Of a stretch of DNA of 64,000 nt, positions 8,951 through 17,900 are shown in pieces. The notes below the pieces were generated by a model. The model was not told the origin of the DNA and did no database searches. It saw only the letters and a program-made list of their open reading frames with translations. Made by a program: the position numbers and the translations under genes. Position 1 is the first letter of the stretch. Every line of letters begins with the position of its first letter. Source of the DNA: DASXUL01 sp036504855 (lineage in GTDB: Bacteria; Armatimonadota; DTGP01; JAKQQT01); assembly GCA_036504855.1 (NCBI GenBank), contig DASXUL010000025.1, forward strand, positions 1 through 64,000, written 5' to 3'.

Positions 8951-9580
8951 ATGGCCTTTCCCGGATGGACGCCCGGCGACTTCGAGATCTTTTCGGTTCC
9001 CAGCTTCGAGGCGCGCATGGAACTCCTCCGCGCCCGGATTCAGCCGCGGCTCGATGAGCTGGGCAGAGACATCCTGCCGCTTCTGGAGGCAGACACCGGA
9101 ACCGAATGGTTCCATCACGTGGCAAAGCACATGCGCCGCACCGTGAACCCGCCTTCCGACACCTGGGTGGCTTTCAACCAGGCCAAGCGCGGATACAAGG
9201 CCACCGTTCACTTCAGCGCCGGCATCAGCGCCCTGGGCGCCAACGTGTGTATTGTGGTGAAACCGGAGTGCACCGAGCGCGAGGACTTCGCCGAGTCGCT
9301 CGCCCGCAATGCGCAAGACGTCGCGGATCGCTTCGCCGGGGAGACCGGCCTTTTCGTGGGCGACGTGCCGAACGCGCCTCTCTCTGACCTCCAACCGGCC
9401 GGCGCCCTCGCGCCGGCGGACTGGCTGAAGCAAGCGAACGCCCTGCGCCGCGTGAAATCCTTCGAGTTCGAGGCCGGCTACCGCATCCCCTCCGCGGAAG
9501 CTTGCTCGCTCGGACCGAGCCTCGTCGAGGCCGTCTTCGAGCGCATCCGCACGCTGAGGCGAACGCTGAGGGCCGGGTGA
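8951..9580 (+). CDS. DUF1054 (YktB-like) protein
   Basis: 209 residues from the ATG at 8951, chosen because AGGAGG lies 10-15 bases upstream and the family normally starts with 'F.GW...DF..F'. Conserved-looking stretches are 'HHVAKHMRRTVNPPSDTWVAF' (split around residues 53-73) and 'RGYKATVHFSAGI'. They fit the DUF1054/UPF0637 family of Bacillus YktB, whose function is not established. Length agrees with that family. It lies alone between topA and the sugar transporter operon. Confidence 0.75.
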   Translation: MAFPGWTPGDFEIFSVPSFEARMELLRARIQPRLDELGRDILPLLEADTGTEWFHHVAKHMRRTVNPPSDTWVAFNQAKRGYKATVHFSAGISALGANVCIVVKPECTEREDFAESLARNAQDVADRFAGETGLFVGDVPNAPLSDLQPAGALAPADWLKQANALRRVKSFEFEAGYRIPSAEACSLGPSLVEAVFERIRTLRRTLRAG

Positions 9581-9626
9581 TTCGAAATGAGCGGCTCGCC
9601 GGTGGAACTCCAACCCTGACTAAGAT

Positions 9627-9638
9627 CGTTATATAACG
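9627..9638. promoter_or_regulatory. 12-bp perfect palindrome upstream of sugar ABC operon
   Basis: CGTTATATAACG is self-complementary and sits 52 bases before the binding-protein start. It could be an operator or contain a -10-like TATAAC. Nothing else supports it. Confidence 0.3.
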
Positions 9639-9689
9639 CCCCATTGACCCCCCGCCCCTGGCCCGCCTAGAGTGACGGCAGGAGCCTCT

Positions 9690-11063
9690 ATGGAACGTGA
9701 ATCGCTGACCAAGGTCGGGGTGGCCCTGCTGGCTGCCTCCTCGCTTGGTTTTGTCTGGTATTTCAGCCGTCCCCTTCCGCCCACCGGCAAGACGGTTATC
9801 CGCCACCTCACTTATGAAACTGGTCCGGAGCAGATGGCGCTGCTCAACGAGATCAAGCGTCGCTTCGAGGCGGAGAACCCCGATGTCGAAGTGCAGGTTG
9901 AGTTCAACAGCACGGCCCGCGAGAAAATCTATGTGGAAGCGGCATCCGGCACCGCGCCGGACACTTTTTACGCCGTAACGGACGACATCCCGCGGTTGGC
10001 GCTCTCCAATGCGATCGTCAACATCAGCGATCTCGCGCGTCGCGACAAGATCGATCTCTCGGTCTACTTCCCGGAAGTCGTCAACGCCCTCCAGTGGCCG
10101 CAGCAGAGCGGACCCGTGCTGAAAGACACCGGCAGGCTCTACGCCATGCCCATCCACTTCAGCACCGACGTCCTCTTCTACAACGTGGACGCCTTCAAGA
10201 AGGCCAACGTGCCGCTGCCCACCGACAACTGGACCTGGGACCAGATGATCGACGCAGCCCACAAGCTCACCATCCGCAAGAACGGTCGCATCGTGCAGTT
10301 CGGCATGTTCATGCCCGACTCCGGCGCCGTTATCCAGGGGAACGGCGGACAGATCTTCAACGCCGACTACACGAAGTGTCTCATCAACAGCCCCGCGGCG
10401 TTGGAGGCCATGCAGGAGCTGAAAAACATTCGCTTCAAGGAGAACATCGCTCCCACCCCGGCGCAGGTGCAGGAGACGAACTCCATCCAGATGTTCAAGC
10501 TCGGTCAGGTGGCTATGCTCCCCGGGCGCACGTATATGTCTGTGGACTTCAACAAGATCACGGATTTCACGTACGATTGCACCCTGGTCCCCGGCATGAA
10601 GAAGGCCGTTGAGCGCCTCGCTGTCGGCGGCATCTGCATGAGCAACATCGCGCGCGGCCTGGATCCCGCCAAGATGAGCCCGGATGACCGGCTGCGCATC
10701 GAGAAACGGCGCAATGCCGCGTGGCGCTGGGCGAAGTTCTACTGCTCTCCCGATGGCGGCATGCAGCTCCTTTCGAAGGAAAAGAACTGCGTCACAGCCG
10801 TGCGCGCCCATGCTTACAGCAAGGACTACTTCCTCAAGCCGCCGCCGAAGAACGCCATCGCGATGGTCACAAGCCTCAAGCACGCTGTCATCACAACGCC
10901 GCCCATCGTCACCGCCTCCGAATACCTGAATAGCGTGCAAGTTCCGGGGTTCGATGATATGTTGCGTACCCAGGACGCGGATCTCCCCGCCATGTTGAGA
11001 GACTACCAACAGAAGACCGACGCTATCCTGGCCACGGAGCCGAAGAAAGGAGCCCAGCCCTGA
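9690..11063 (+). CDS. Sugar ABC transporter substrate-binding protein
   Basis: 457 residues of the extracellular solute-binding protein family 1. An N-terminal membrane anchor (about 8-26) has no lipobox cysteine, so it is held by the helix and not by lipid. Family-like stretches are 'LLNEIKRRFEAENPDVEVQVEF', broken at residue 45-65, and 'NWTWDQMIDAAHKL'. The ATG at 9690 is preferred over GTG 9672 because GGCAGGAG lies 7-14 bases upstream. It is the first gene of the importer operon and its stop overlaps the permease start. Confidence 0.9.
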   Translation: MERESLTKVGVALLAASSLGFVWYFSRPLPPTGKTVIRHLTYETGPEQMALLNEIKRRFEAENPDVEVQVEFNSTAREKIYVEAASGTAPDTFYAVTDDIPRLALSNAIVNISDLARRDKIDLSVYFPEVVNALQWPQQSGPVLKDTGRLYAMPIHFSTDVLFYNVDAFKKANVPLPTDNWTWDQMIDAAHKLTIRKNGRIVQFGMFMPDSGAVIQGNGGQIFNADYTKCLINSPAALEAMQELKNIRFKENIAPTPAQVQETNSIQMFKLGQVAMLPGRTYMSVDFNKITDFTYDCTLVPGMKKAVERLAVGGICMSNIARGLDPAKMSPDDRLRIEKRRNAAWRWAKFYCSPDGGMQLLSKEKNCVTAVRAHAYSKDYFLKPPPKNAIAMVTSLKHAVITTPPIVTASEYLNSVQVPGFDDMLRTQDADLPAMLRDYQQKTDAILATEPKKGAQP

Positions 11064-11962
11064 TGGCACGCTTTTACCGCCGCTGGGAGGGCTTCCTCTT
11101 CATCCTCCCGTTCGTCATCGGCTTCCTCTGCTTCACGCTGGGCCCGCTGATCGCCTCCGGCTATTACAGCCTCGTCAAGTACGACATGCTCAACCCGAAC
11201 ATGCAGTTCGTGGGCATGCAGAACTACGTAGACCTGTTCTCCAACCCGGACTTCGCCTGGAGCCTTGGGCGCACCGCGATGTACGCCATCATGGCCGTGC
11301 CCGCCACGATGGTCGGCAGCCTCGCCGTGGCCATGCTGCTGAACCAGAAGGTGCCCGGCATCGCCGTGTTCCGCACCATCTACTACCTGCCCGCCGTCAC
11401 CAGCGGCGTGGCGATGCTCACCCTCTGGCGCCTCCTGTTCCGGCCCGAAACCGGCCTTGTTGATACGGTGTTGGCTCCGCTCTACGGCTGGCTGCACATC
11501 ACCAACCCGGCGAGCTTCGGCTGGCTCTCCAATCCGAAATGCGCGCTCCAGACGATGGTGCTGCTCTCGGTGTGGGGGTTGGGCAGCGGGATGATCATCT
11601 ACCTCGCCGGCCTGCAGGGGATCCCGGATCACCTGTACGAGGCCGCCGAGCTGGACGGCGCCGGCGCCTGGAAGAAGTTCCGAAACGTCACCCTCCCGAT
11701 GCTCACCCCGACGATCTTCTTCAACCTCGTGATGAACACCATCGCCGCGTTCCAGGCATTCGACCAGGCCTACATCCTGAGCACCGGCACCGGCGGACCC
11801 AGCCGGGCCCTTCTGATGTACGTGCTTCTGCTCTACAACACGGCGTTCAAGTATCTGAAAATCGGGCCCGCGTCGGCCATGGCCTGGGTGCTGTTCGTCA
11901 TCATCCTCGTCCTCACCGGGATCAACTTCCTGATGAGCAAACGGTGGGTGCACTACGACTGA
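11063..11962 (+). CDS. Sugar ABC transporter permease, MalF/UgpA type
   Basis: 299 residues with six membrane segments. The EAA loop reads 'LYEAAELDGAGAWKKF', followed by 'VTLPMLTPTIFF', the contact site for the ATPase. ATG overlaps the upstream TGA (TGATG), so it is coupled to the binding protein. It should form a heterodimer with the second permease at 12787-13683. No ATPase gene lies in the operon, so a shared MsiK-like ATPase elsewhere in the genome is inferred. Confidence 0.93.
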   Translation: MARFYRRWEGFLFILPFVIGFLCFTLGPLIASGYYSLVKYDMLNPNMQFVGMQNYVDLFSNPDFAWSLGRTAMYAIMAVPATMVGSLAVAMLLNQKVPGIAVFRTIYYLPAVTSGVAMLTLWRLLFRPETGLVDTVLAPLYGWLHITNPASFGWLSNPKCALQTMVLLSVWGLGSGMIIYLAGLQGIPDHLYEAAELDGAGAWKKFRNVTLPMLTPTIFFNLVMNTIAAFQAFDQAYILSTGTGGPSRALLMYVLLLYNTAFKYLKIGPASAMAWVLFVIILVLTGINFLMSKRWVHYD

Positions 11963-12010
11963 CGGGGATACGGCAAGCGATCTCAACCGTCCCCGCGAAA
12001 GGGCGGAACG

Positions 12011-12724
12011 ATGACAGGCGGAACCTTCGAGAACCCGGGCGGCGCGCCGCCCCCACCGCGTAAGAACGGCCTGGCGATCGCCTCGGTAGTTTTGGGCGCT
12101 CTCGGCGTTGTAACTTGCGGCATCAGCGCCGTCGCGGGCCTGGTGATGGGCATCGTAGCCAGCGGCCAGATCCGCGGCAGCAACGGACGGCAGACGGGAA
12201 AGAGCACGGCCACGGCCGGGATCATCGTCTCGGCCATCAGCCTGTTCCTGATTGTGCCGCTGACGCTGGCGGCGATCCTGTTTCCAGTGTTCGCAAAGGC
12301 CCGCGAGCAGGCTCAACAAAGCGTGTGCCTGAACAATGTGCGGCAGTTGTCCATCGCGACCCAGGCGTACGCTCAGGACTACAACGATACATTTCCGCCC
12401 GCCCGGCAATGGGACGCAAGGCTGCAACCGGCCGTGCGGAGCAATACCGTCTGGGATTGCCCCAAATTGGGCCCTGGCCGCGGCGGATACGGATACAACG
12501 CGGCCGTGGCGGGTCGGGAAGCCAGCCGGATGCAGAACCCCGCCGCCGTTGTGCTGGAGTTTGAAGCCCGAGGCGGCGGCCGCCCCTACGGCGGGCGCGA
12601 GTTGGCCGATCCGAGGCACCTCGGCCGGTGCTCAACCGGATTCATAGACGGCCATGTGCAGGCCTTGAACGCGGAGGAACTGGACGGGAGCGGCATCCAG
12701 TGGACGCCCGCGCTTGTCCCTTGA
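12011..12724 (+). CDS. DUF4190-like plus prepilin-like H-X9-DG protein
   Basis: 237 residues. Residues about 18-85 form two hydrophobic segments with 'NGLAIASVVLGALGVV' and 'TATAGIIVSAISLFLIV', like DUF4190. Next comes 'LFPVFAKAREQAQQSVCLNN' and 'RQLSIATQAYAQDY', the armatimonadal prepilin-like signature. The C terminus has 'HLGRCSTGFIDGH', an H-X9-DG motif. Such proteins usually start with a type IV pilin-like leader, but here the N terminus is a DUF4190-type domain, so the architecture is a fusion. It sits between the two permease genes of the sugar importer. Confidence 0.8.
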   Translation: MTGGTFENPGGAPPPPRKNGLAIASVVLGALGVVTCGISAVAGLVMGIVASGQIRGSNGRQTGKSTATAGIIVSAISLFLIVPLTLAAILFPVFAKAREQAQQSVCLNNVRQLSIATQAYAQDYNDTFPPARQWDARLQPAVRSNTVWDCPKLGPGRGGYGYNAAVAGREASRMQNPAAVVLEFEARGGGRPYGGRELADPRHLGRCSTGFIDGHVQALNAEELDGSGIQWTPALVP

Positions 12725-12786
12725 TACGGAACGATTCGGACCGACGGCCGCAAGAGGCGGCCGCGAGCCCAAGAGGTAATATCACG

Positions 12787-13683
12787 ATGCAGGTAGCGGA
12801 ACGACCAATTGGCATGAAACAGGCGCCGGTCACAGGCTGGCGCGAACGGAAGCGGAAGCGTGAGCGCAACGCGCGGATAGTAGCCTTCACGGCTCTCGCC
12901 CTCGGCGCCATCATATTCGCCGCCCCGTTCGTTTTCATGCTCCTCACCAGCTTCAAATCGCTGGCGCAGGCCGACAAGATGTCGCCCCTGGAGTGGCCGC
13001 ACCCCTTCGTGTGGTCCAACTACGCCGATGCCCTGGCGCAGATGAACTTCTGGCTCGACCTGCGCAATACCTGCATCATCGTGTATGCCTGTATGGTTGG
13101 CACGTTGATCTCGTCATCCATCGTCGCCTACGGGTTCGCCCGGTTGAACTTCCCCGGCAAGAACGTCTGGTTCGGCCTGATGCTGGCAACGATGATGCTC
13201 CCCACCGTGGCCACCCAGTTGCCTCTGTACGACCTGTATAAGAGGCTGGGTTGGGTGAACACCTTCTATCCGCTCACCCTTCCGGCCTTCTTCGGAAGCG
13301 CCTACAACACGTTCCTGCTGCGCCAATTCTTCATGACGCTGCCCAGCGAACTGGAGGACGCCGCCCGCATTGACGGGTGCTCGACGTTCGGGATCTTCTA
13401 CCGGGTGTTCCTCCCGCTCAGCAAGCCGGCCCTCATGACGGTGGGCATTTTCACGTTCATGTTCAGTTGGAACAACCTGTTCGGCCCGTTGATCTACCTG
13501 CGCACCCCGGACAAGTACACGCTCTCCGTGGGCCTGGCCCAGTTCAACGGCCTCTACAGCACGCAGTACGGCCTCCTGATGGCCGCCAGCATCGTCATCG
13601 TGATGCCGCTTCTCGTGCTCTTCTTCGTGGCTCAGAAGCACTTCGTAAAGGGTATCGTGCTCAGCGGCCTCGGCGGCCGATAA
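12787..13683 (+). CDS. Sugar ABC transporter permease, MalG type
   Basis: 298 residues with six membrane segments and the EAA loop 'LEDAARIDGCSTFGIF' followed by 'RVFLPLSKPALMTVG'. The ATG at 12787 follows AAGAGGT and begins 'MQVAERPIGMKQ'. An earlier in-frame start would overlap the previous gene and adds a non-membrane tail, so I rejected it. It pairs with the MalF-type permease. A strong terminator-like hairpin follows the stop. Confidence 0.92.
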   Translation: MQVAERPIGMKQAPVTGWRERKRKRERNARIVAFTALALGAIIFAAPFVFMLLTSFKSLAQADKMSPLEWPHPFVWSNYADALAQMNFWLDLRNTCIIVYACMVGTLISSSIVAYGFARLNFPGKNVWFGLMLATMMLPTVATQLPLYDLYKRLGWVNTFYPLTLPAFFGSAYNTFLLRQFFMTLPSELEDAARIDGCSTFGIFYRVFLPLSKPALMTVGIFTFMFSWNNLFGPLIYLRTPDKYTLSVGLAQFNGLYSTQYGLLMAASIVIVMPLLVLFFVAQKHFVKGIVLSGLGGR

Positions 13684-13695
13684 GTTCACCTCTTG

Positions 13696-13747
13696 AGGCC
13701 CCGATGGGCCGGCTGCCTTTCCGTAGCCGGCCTATCGGGGCCTTTCC
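13696..13747 (+). terminator. Rho-independent-like terminator of sugar ABC operon
   Basis: A long GC-rich stem AGGCCCCGATGGGCCGGC... pairs with ...GCCGGCCTATCGGGGCCT around a CTTTCC loop and is followed by TTTCCC. It lies 12 bases after the permease stop. Confidence 0.8.
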
Positions 13748-13770
13748 CATTTGCGCTCGCTTAACAACCA

Positions 13771-13814
13771 GGGGACCGCAGCCCCAGGTTCATTCGGGCT
13801 GTGGTCTCCCCTAA
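13771..13814. repeat. Hairpin directly upstream of prepilin-like gene
   Basis: AGGGGACCGCAGCCC pairs with GGGCTGTGGTCTCCCCT around a loop CAGGTTCATTC. It ends 3 bases before the GGAGG of the next gene, so it could act as an attenuator or be an intergenic palindrome. Confidence 0.45.
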
Positions 13815-13826
13815 CGGAGGTCCCGC

Positions 13827-14891
13827 ATGCCAGATGAACGTTCCGATGTGGAACACGAGCCGGCAGACGCAAACGTGGCGCTCCCCGCAGGCGCCATCTC
13901 TCTCCTCTGCCTGGCCCTCCTCGTCCCGGCCACCACTATGGTCCCGGGGCTTGTCGCCATCCTGCTCCTGGTTGCGCCTTGCTGCGCTCTCATCGCCATT
14001 GCGCAGGCGTTCGACCGCCGATCGCGCGCCTCTCGCGCTGCGCGGCGGGCCGGGGGCTTCCTTGGCGTTGTCACGCTGACATCCATGGTCGTGGTTCTGT
14101 ACGTTTTCACCGCCTACGAACACCCCTCCCGGGAAGGCGCCAAGCAGAGGAAGTCCCTGAACAACATCAGACAGCTCGCAGTCGCCGCGCAGACGTACTC
14201 GCAAGATTACGACGGCGCGCTGCCCGGCTGGGCGACGGCGAACGGCCGCGAGTACCACAACGTGTGGGACCAACAGATCGGCCGCCTCGTGAGGTCGAAA
14301 GACGTGTTCTGCAACGGCGACACCGGCATCCGGTCTCCATCGCAACCGGCGCCGCGCGATCGCGTACTCACCTATGGCCTCAACGGCCTGCTCATCGCCG
14401 CGGCGAACGCGCCCTTCACCGGCGACGCCGACTGGAGCCGGCCCCGTCTGCTGCGCCCCGCGCGCCTCATCAGCCCGGAAACCACGATCCTCTTCGCGGA
14501 ACTCGCGACAAACGGCCCCATGCCGGCGCCCTACAATGCCCCGGAGCCGCCCCAAACGGCCCAACCTGGCGTTTCACCGGACTCGCGGCAGTACGAGGAC
14601 GCCAACCCCGGCTGGATCGACGTGGACCCTCGATCCTTCTGCGAGCCTGAAGGCGGCAGCAAGGCGGCCTCCAACGCCGGCCACTACGCCGAGCCCTTCC
14701 GCAACACGGACTGGGGCATCGCCCGCAACCTCTACCATGGCGGCGGCTGCTACGCCTTCTGCGACGGCCACGTGCAGTTCATGAAGATCTCGAAAACCGT
14801 GGGCTTCGGCCTCGCCGTGAACGGTCGAACAATCACCGAGGCCGATTGTTGGAACCGTGACAACCGCTGGAACATGTGGATCCCAAAGTAG
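13827..14891 (+). CDS. Membrane prepilin-like protein with late H-DG motif
   Basis: 354 residues. Two or three hydrophobic segments fill about 22-95, then comes 'SLNNIRQLAVAAQTYSQDYDG', the prepilin-like signature, starting near residue 113. The C-terminal motif 'YHGGGCYAFCDGHVQF' has eight residues between His and Asp-Gly in place of nine. It resembles the product at 12011-12724 but keeps a different membrane region. GGAGG stands 5 bases before the ATG. Probably surface exposed; role unknown. A bidirectional terminator follows. Confidence 0.78.
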   Translation: MPDERSDVEHEPADANVALPAGAISLLCLALLVPATTMVPGLVAILLLVAPCCALIAIAQAFDRRSRASRAARRAGGFLGVVTLTSMVVVLYVFTAYEHPSREGAKQRKSLNNIRQLAVAAQTYSQDYDGALPGWATANGREYHNVWDQQIGRLVRSKDVFCNGDTGIRSPSQPAPRDRVLTYGLNGLLIAAANAPFTGDADWSRPRLLRPARLISPETTILFAELATNGPMPAPYNAPEPPQTAQPGVSPDSRQYEDANPGWIDVDPRSFCEPEGGSKAASNAGHYAEPFRNTDWGIARNLYHGGGCYAFCDGHVQFMKISKTVGFGLAVNGRTITEADCWNRDNRWNMWIPK

Positions 14892-14913
14892 GGCGCGCGT
14901 CACGGCGTACGCG

Positions 14914-14957
14914 AAGAGGGGGAGGCATCTCAATCGAGACGCCTCCCCCTCTTTGGT
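14914..14957. terminator. Bidirectional terminator
   Basis: AAGAGGGGGAGGC and GCCTCCCCCTCTT form a 13-bp stem extended by ATCTC/GAGAC around a short loop. It sits between the convergent prepilin-like gene and the giant repeat protein and can serve both. Confidence 0.85.
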
Positions 14958-14975
14958 TTCACCCAACCCCGATGG

Positions 14976-17900
14976 TTACGGGATCAAGTGGGCGGTGTAC
15001 TTCACGGCGTTCACGTAGAGCCGCAGGATATCGTTAGCGTTGGGATTATCCGCGGTGGGGTTGTTGACGTGTGGGAAGTACGGGTCGGTTCCGATGATGG
15101 CCACGCGGCCTCCGTTCGGACCGCCGTAGTTCAGCGTCCAGATGGTCGGTCCGACGGTCTTGGAGAGCCAGCCGGTGGTGGTCGTGGAGATGCCCACGAC
15201 CTTCAGGCTGTCATAGGCCACCGGCGCCGGCCAGTAATCCATGTTGATGATGTTGTTCTGGCCGCCTGTGGAGGCGTTGAACGGGTCGGTGACGCCGGTT
15301 GTCAGCGGGCTGGTCTGATCCAGCGCGGTATAGGAGAGGCCGCCGTCGTTCATGAAGTAGCAGAGGATCGGCAGGACGTCCGGCATCTGCCCCTTCGGAT
15401 ACGGGCCGTTCTCCGGGTGAGCGATGTCGGTGGTGAAGTTGTAGGGCTCGCCGTAGACAAGACCAGTTCCGGAGAGGAGGGCCTGCTTCAGGGTCTGCTG
15501 GTCCAGGGCCGTCAGGCCGCCCCATTCCATGCGGTCCGGGCCGATGAACTCCGCGTCGAAGTAGATGGTGCAGTACTGCTTGGCCATCAGGGCTTTGGTG
15601 AGCGGGTTCGGGTTGTCGACGCTGATGGGCGTATTGACCCATGTGATGCTGGAATCCGGGACGCCCGCGCCGGTGAGGGCGTTCATCAGGTTAGAGTAGA
15701 CCGCCTGGTCCGGGCCGAAGATCAGGATGTTGCAGTCCGCCTTGTCCTTGTAGCAGAAGTTGTTGTTCGGAGAAGAGCCGCCGGGGGTCAGCGTGATGGC
15801 GAGGCTGGCGGCGCTGTTCAGCGTGTAGGTGAGGATCGTGCCAGGAGCGGCGATCGTGTACGAGCCGTCCACGATGTCGCAGCCGCTGAACGAGTAGGAG
15901 CCGTCACCCTTGGTGAGGGTGGTCACCGTGGAGCCGTCCGGCTTCGTCAGCGTGATCGTGATGCCCTGCAGGTTGACGGCGTTGGCGTCGTGCGTGCAGT
16001 TTCCGGAGGCGTCCTTGTAGACGAGACCGGAGATGGCGCCGCCCACGTAGGTGAAGTCCTGGGTCGCAGAGCCTTCGGCCACAATCGTGACGCCGGCGCT
16101 TCCGGTTCCCGTCACGGCCTTGCCGTTGGAGGAGCCAGGCACGCTCACCGTGTAGGCGCCGGGCTTCAGGTTCTCGAAGCAGTAGGAGCCGTCATCGCCG
16201 GTAGTGGTCGTTGTGACGGCGCCGCCGGGAGCGGTGAGGGTCACGATGACGCCGGCCATGGCGGTGGAGCCCGTGTCGACGCAGGTAACCTTGCCGCACA
16301 GCTTACCCGGCTTGTCCTTGTAGCAGAAGTTGTTGTTCGGCGAGGAGCCGCCGGGGGTCAGCGTGATGGCGAGGCTGGCGGCGCTGTTCAGCGCATAGGT
16401 GAGCACGAAGTTGGGGGCGGTCACCGTGTACTTTCCGTCCACGATGTCGCAGCCGCTGAACGAGTAGAAGCCGTCCTGATTGGTGATAGTCGTCACCGTG
16501 GAGGTGTCCGGCTTGGTGAGCGTAATCGTCACGCCCTGCAGGTTGATGGGGCTGTTGTCGTGCGAGCAGTCCCCGGAGGTGTCCTTGAAGACGAAACCGG
16601 AGATGCTTCCGCCCACGTAGGTGAAGTCCTGAGTCGCAGAGCCTTCGGCCACAATCGTGACGCTGGCGCTTCCGGTTCCAGAAACGGCCTTGCCGTTAGC
16701 GGTTCCAGGCACGCTTACCGTGTAATTGCCGGGCTTCAGGTTCTCGAAGCAGTAGGAGCCGGTGGAATCGGTGGTTGTGGTGGTGACGGCGCCACCGGGA
16801 GCGGTGAGCGTCACGATGACGCCTGCCATGGCGATGGAGCTGTCGTCGACGCAAGTGACCTTGCCGCAGAGCTTGCCCGGCTTGTCCTTGTAGCAGAAGT
16901 TGTTGTTCGGAGAAGAACCGCCGGGGGTCAGCGTGATAGCGAGGCTGGCGGCGCTGTTCAGCGTGTAGGTAAGGATCGTGCCAGGAGCGGCGATCGTGTA
17001 CGAGCCGTCCACGATGTCGCAGCCGCTGAACGAATAGGAGCCGTCTCCCTTGGTGAGGGTGGTAACCGTGGAGCCGTCCGGCCTGGTCAGCGTGATCGTC
17101 ACGCCCTGGAGGTTGACGGCGTTGGCGTCGTGCGTGCAGTTTCCGGAGGCGTCCTTGTAGACGAGACCGGAGATGCTACCGCCCGAGTACGTGAAGTCCT
17201 GGGTCGGCGAGCCGCCGGGGATCAGCGACACGCTGGCGCTGCCGGTTCCAGAAACGGCCTTGCCGTTAGCGGTTCCAGGCACGCTTACCGTGTAATTGCC
17301 GGGCTTCAGGTTCTCGAAGCAGTAGGAGCCGGTGGAATCGGTGGTTGTGGTGGTGACGGCGCCGCCGGGAGCGGTGAGGGTCACGATGACGCCTGCCATG
17401 GCGATGGAGCTGTCGTCGACGCAAGTGACCTTGCCGCAGAGCTTACCTGGCTGTGGCGTAATGGTGATGCAGATGTCTGCGCTGGCCGCCGCGCCCTTGT
17501 TGTCGGTGACGGTGTACGGAATGCTGGCCGACGAACCGCACGAGGTTCCCGGCGTGTAGACGACCGATCGGCCGGAGACCACGGCCGTTCCGCAGGTTGG
17601 CGCGCCGACGGCCTGGAAGGTAACCGTTCCGCCATCCGGATCGGTGAAGTTGGCCTCCAAGGCGGAGATCGGGACGTTCACCGAGCTACCCGCCTGCACG
17701 GTAACGTCGTAGCACTGCGCCTTCGGGACCGGCGGCTTGTTCTTCGGCGTAACGGTGATGCACACCTTCGCGGTGGCGGTGCAGCTTGTCGGCGTGGTGC
17801 AGTTCTTGCCGGCATTGAGGCTCAGCGCGTTGCCTACGGGGCCGCACTGACCATTGCTGATCGTGTAGGCGAAGTCGTCCGAGCCGGAGTATCCGCTTGC

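Noticed and set aside
9225..11069. 614-codon minus-strand frame opposite the sugar-binding protein
   Set aside because: It crosses the promoter region and two unrelated genes and has no recognisable domain.
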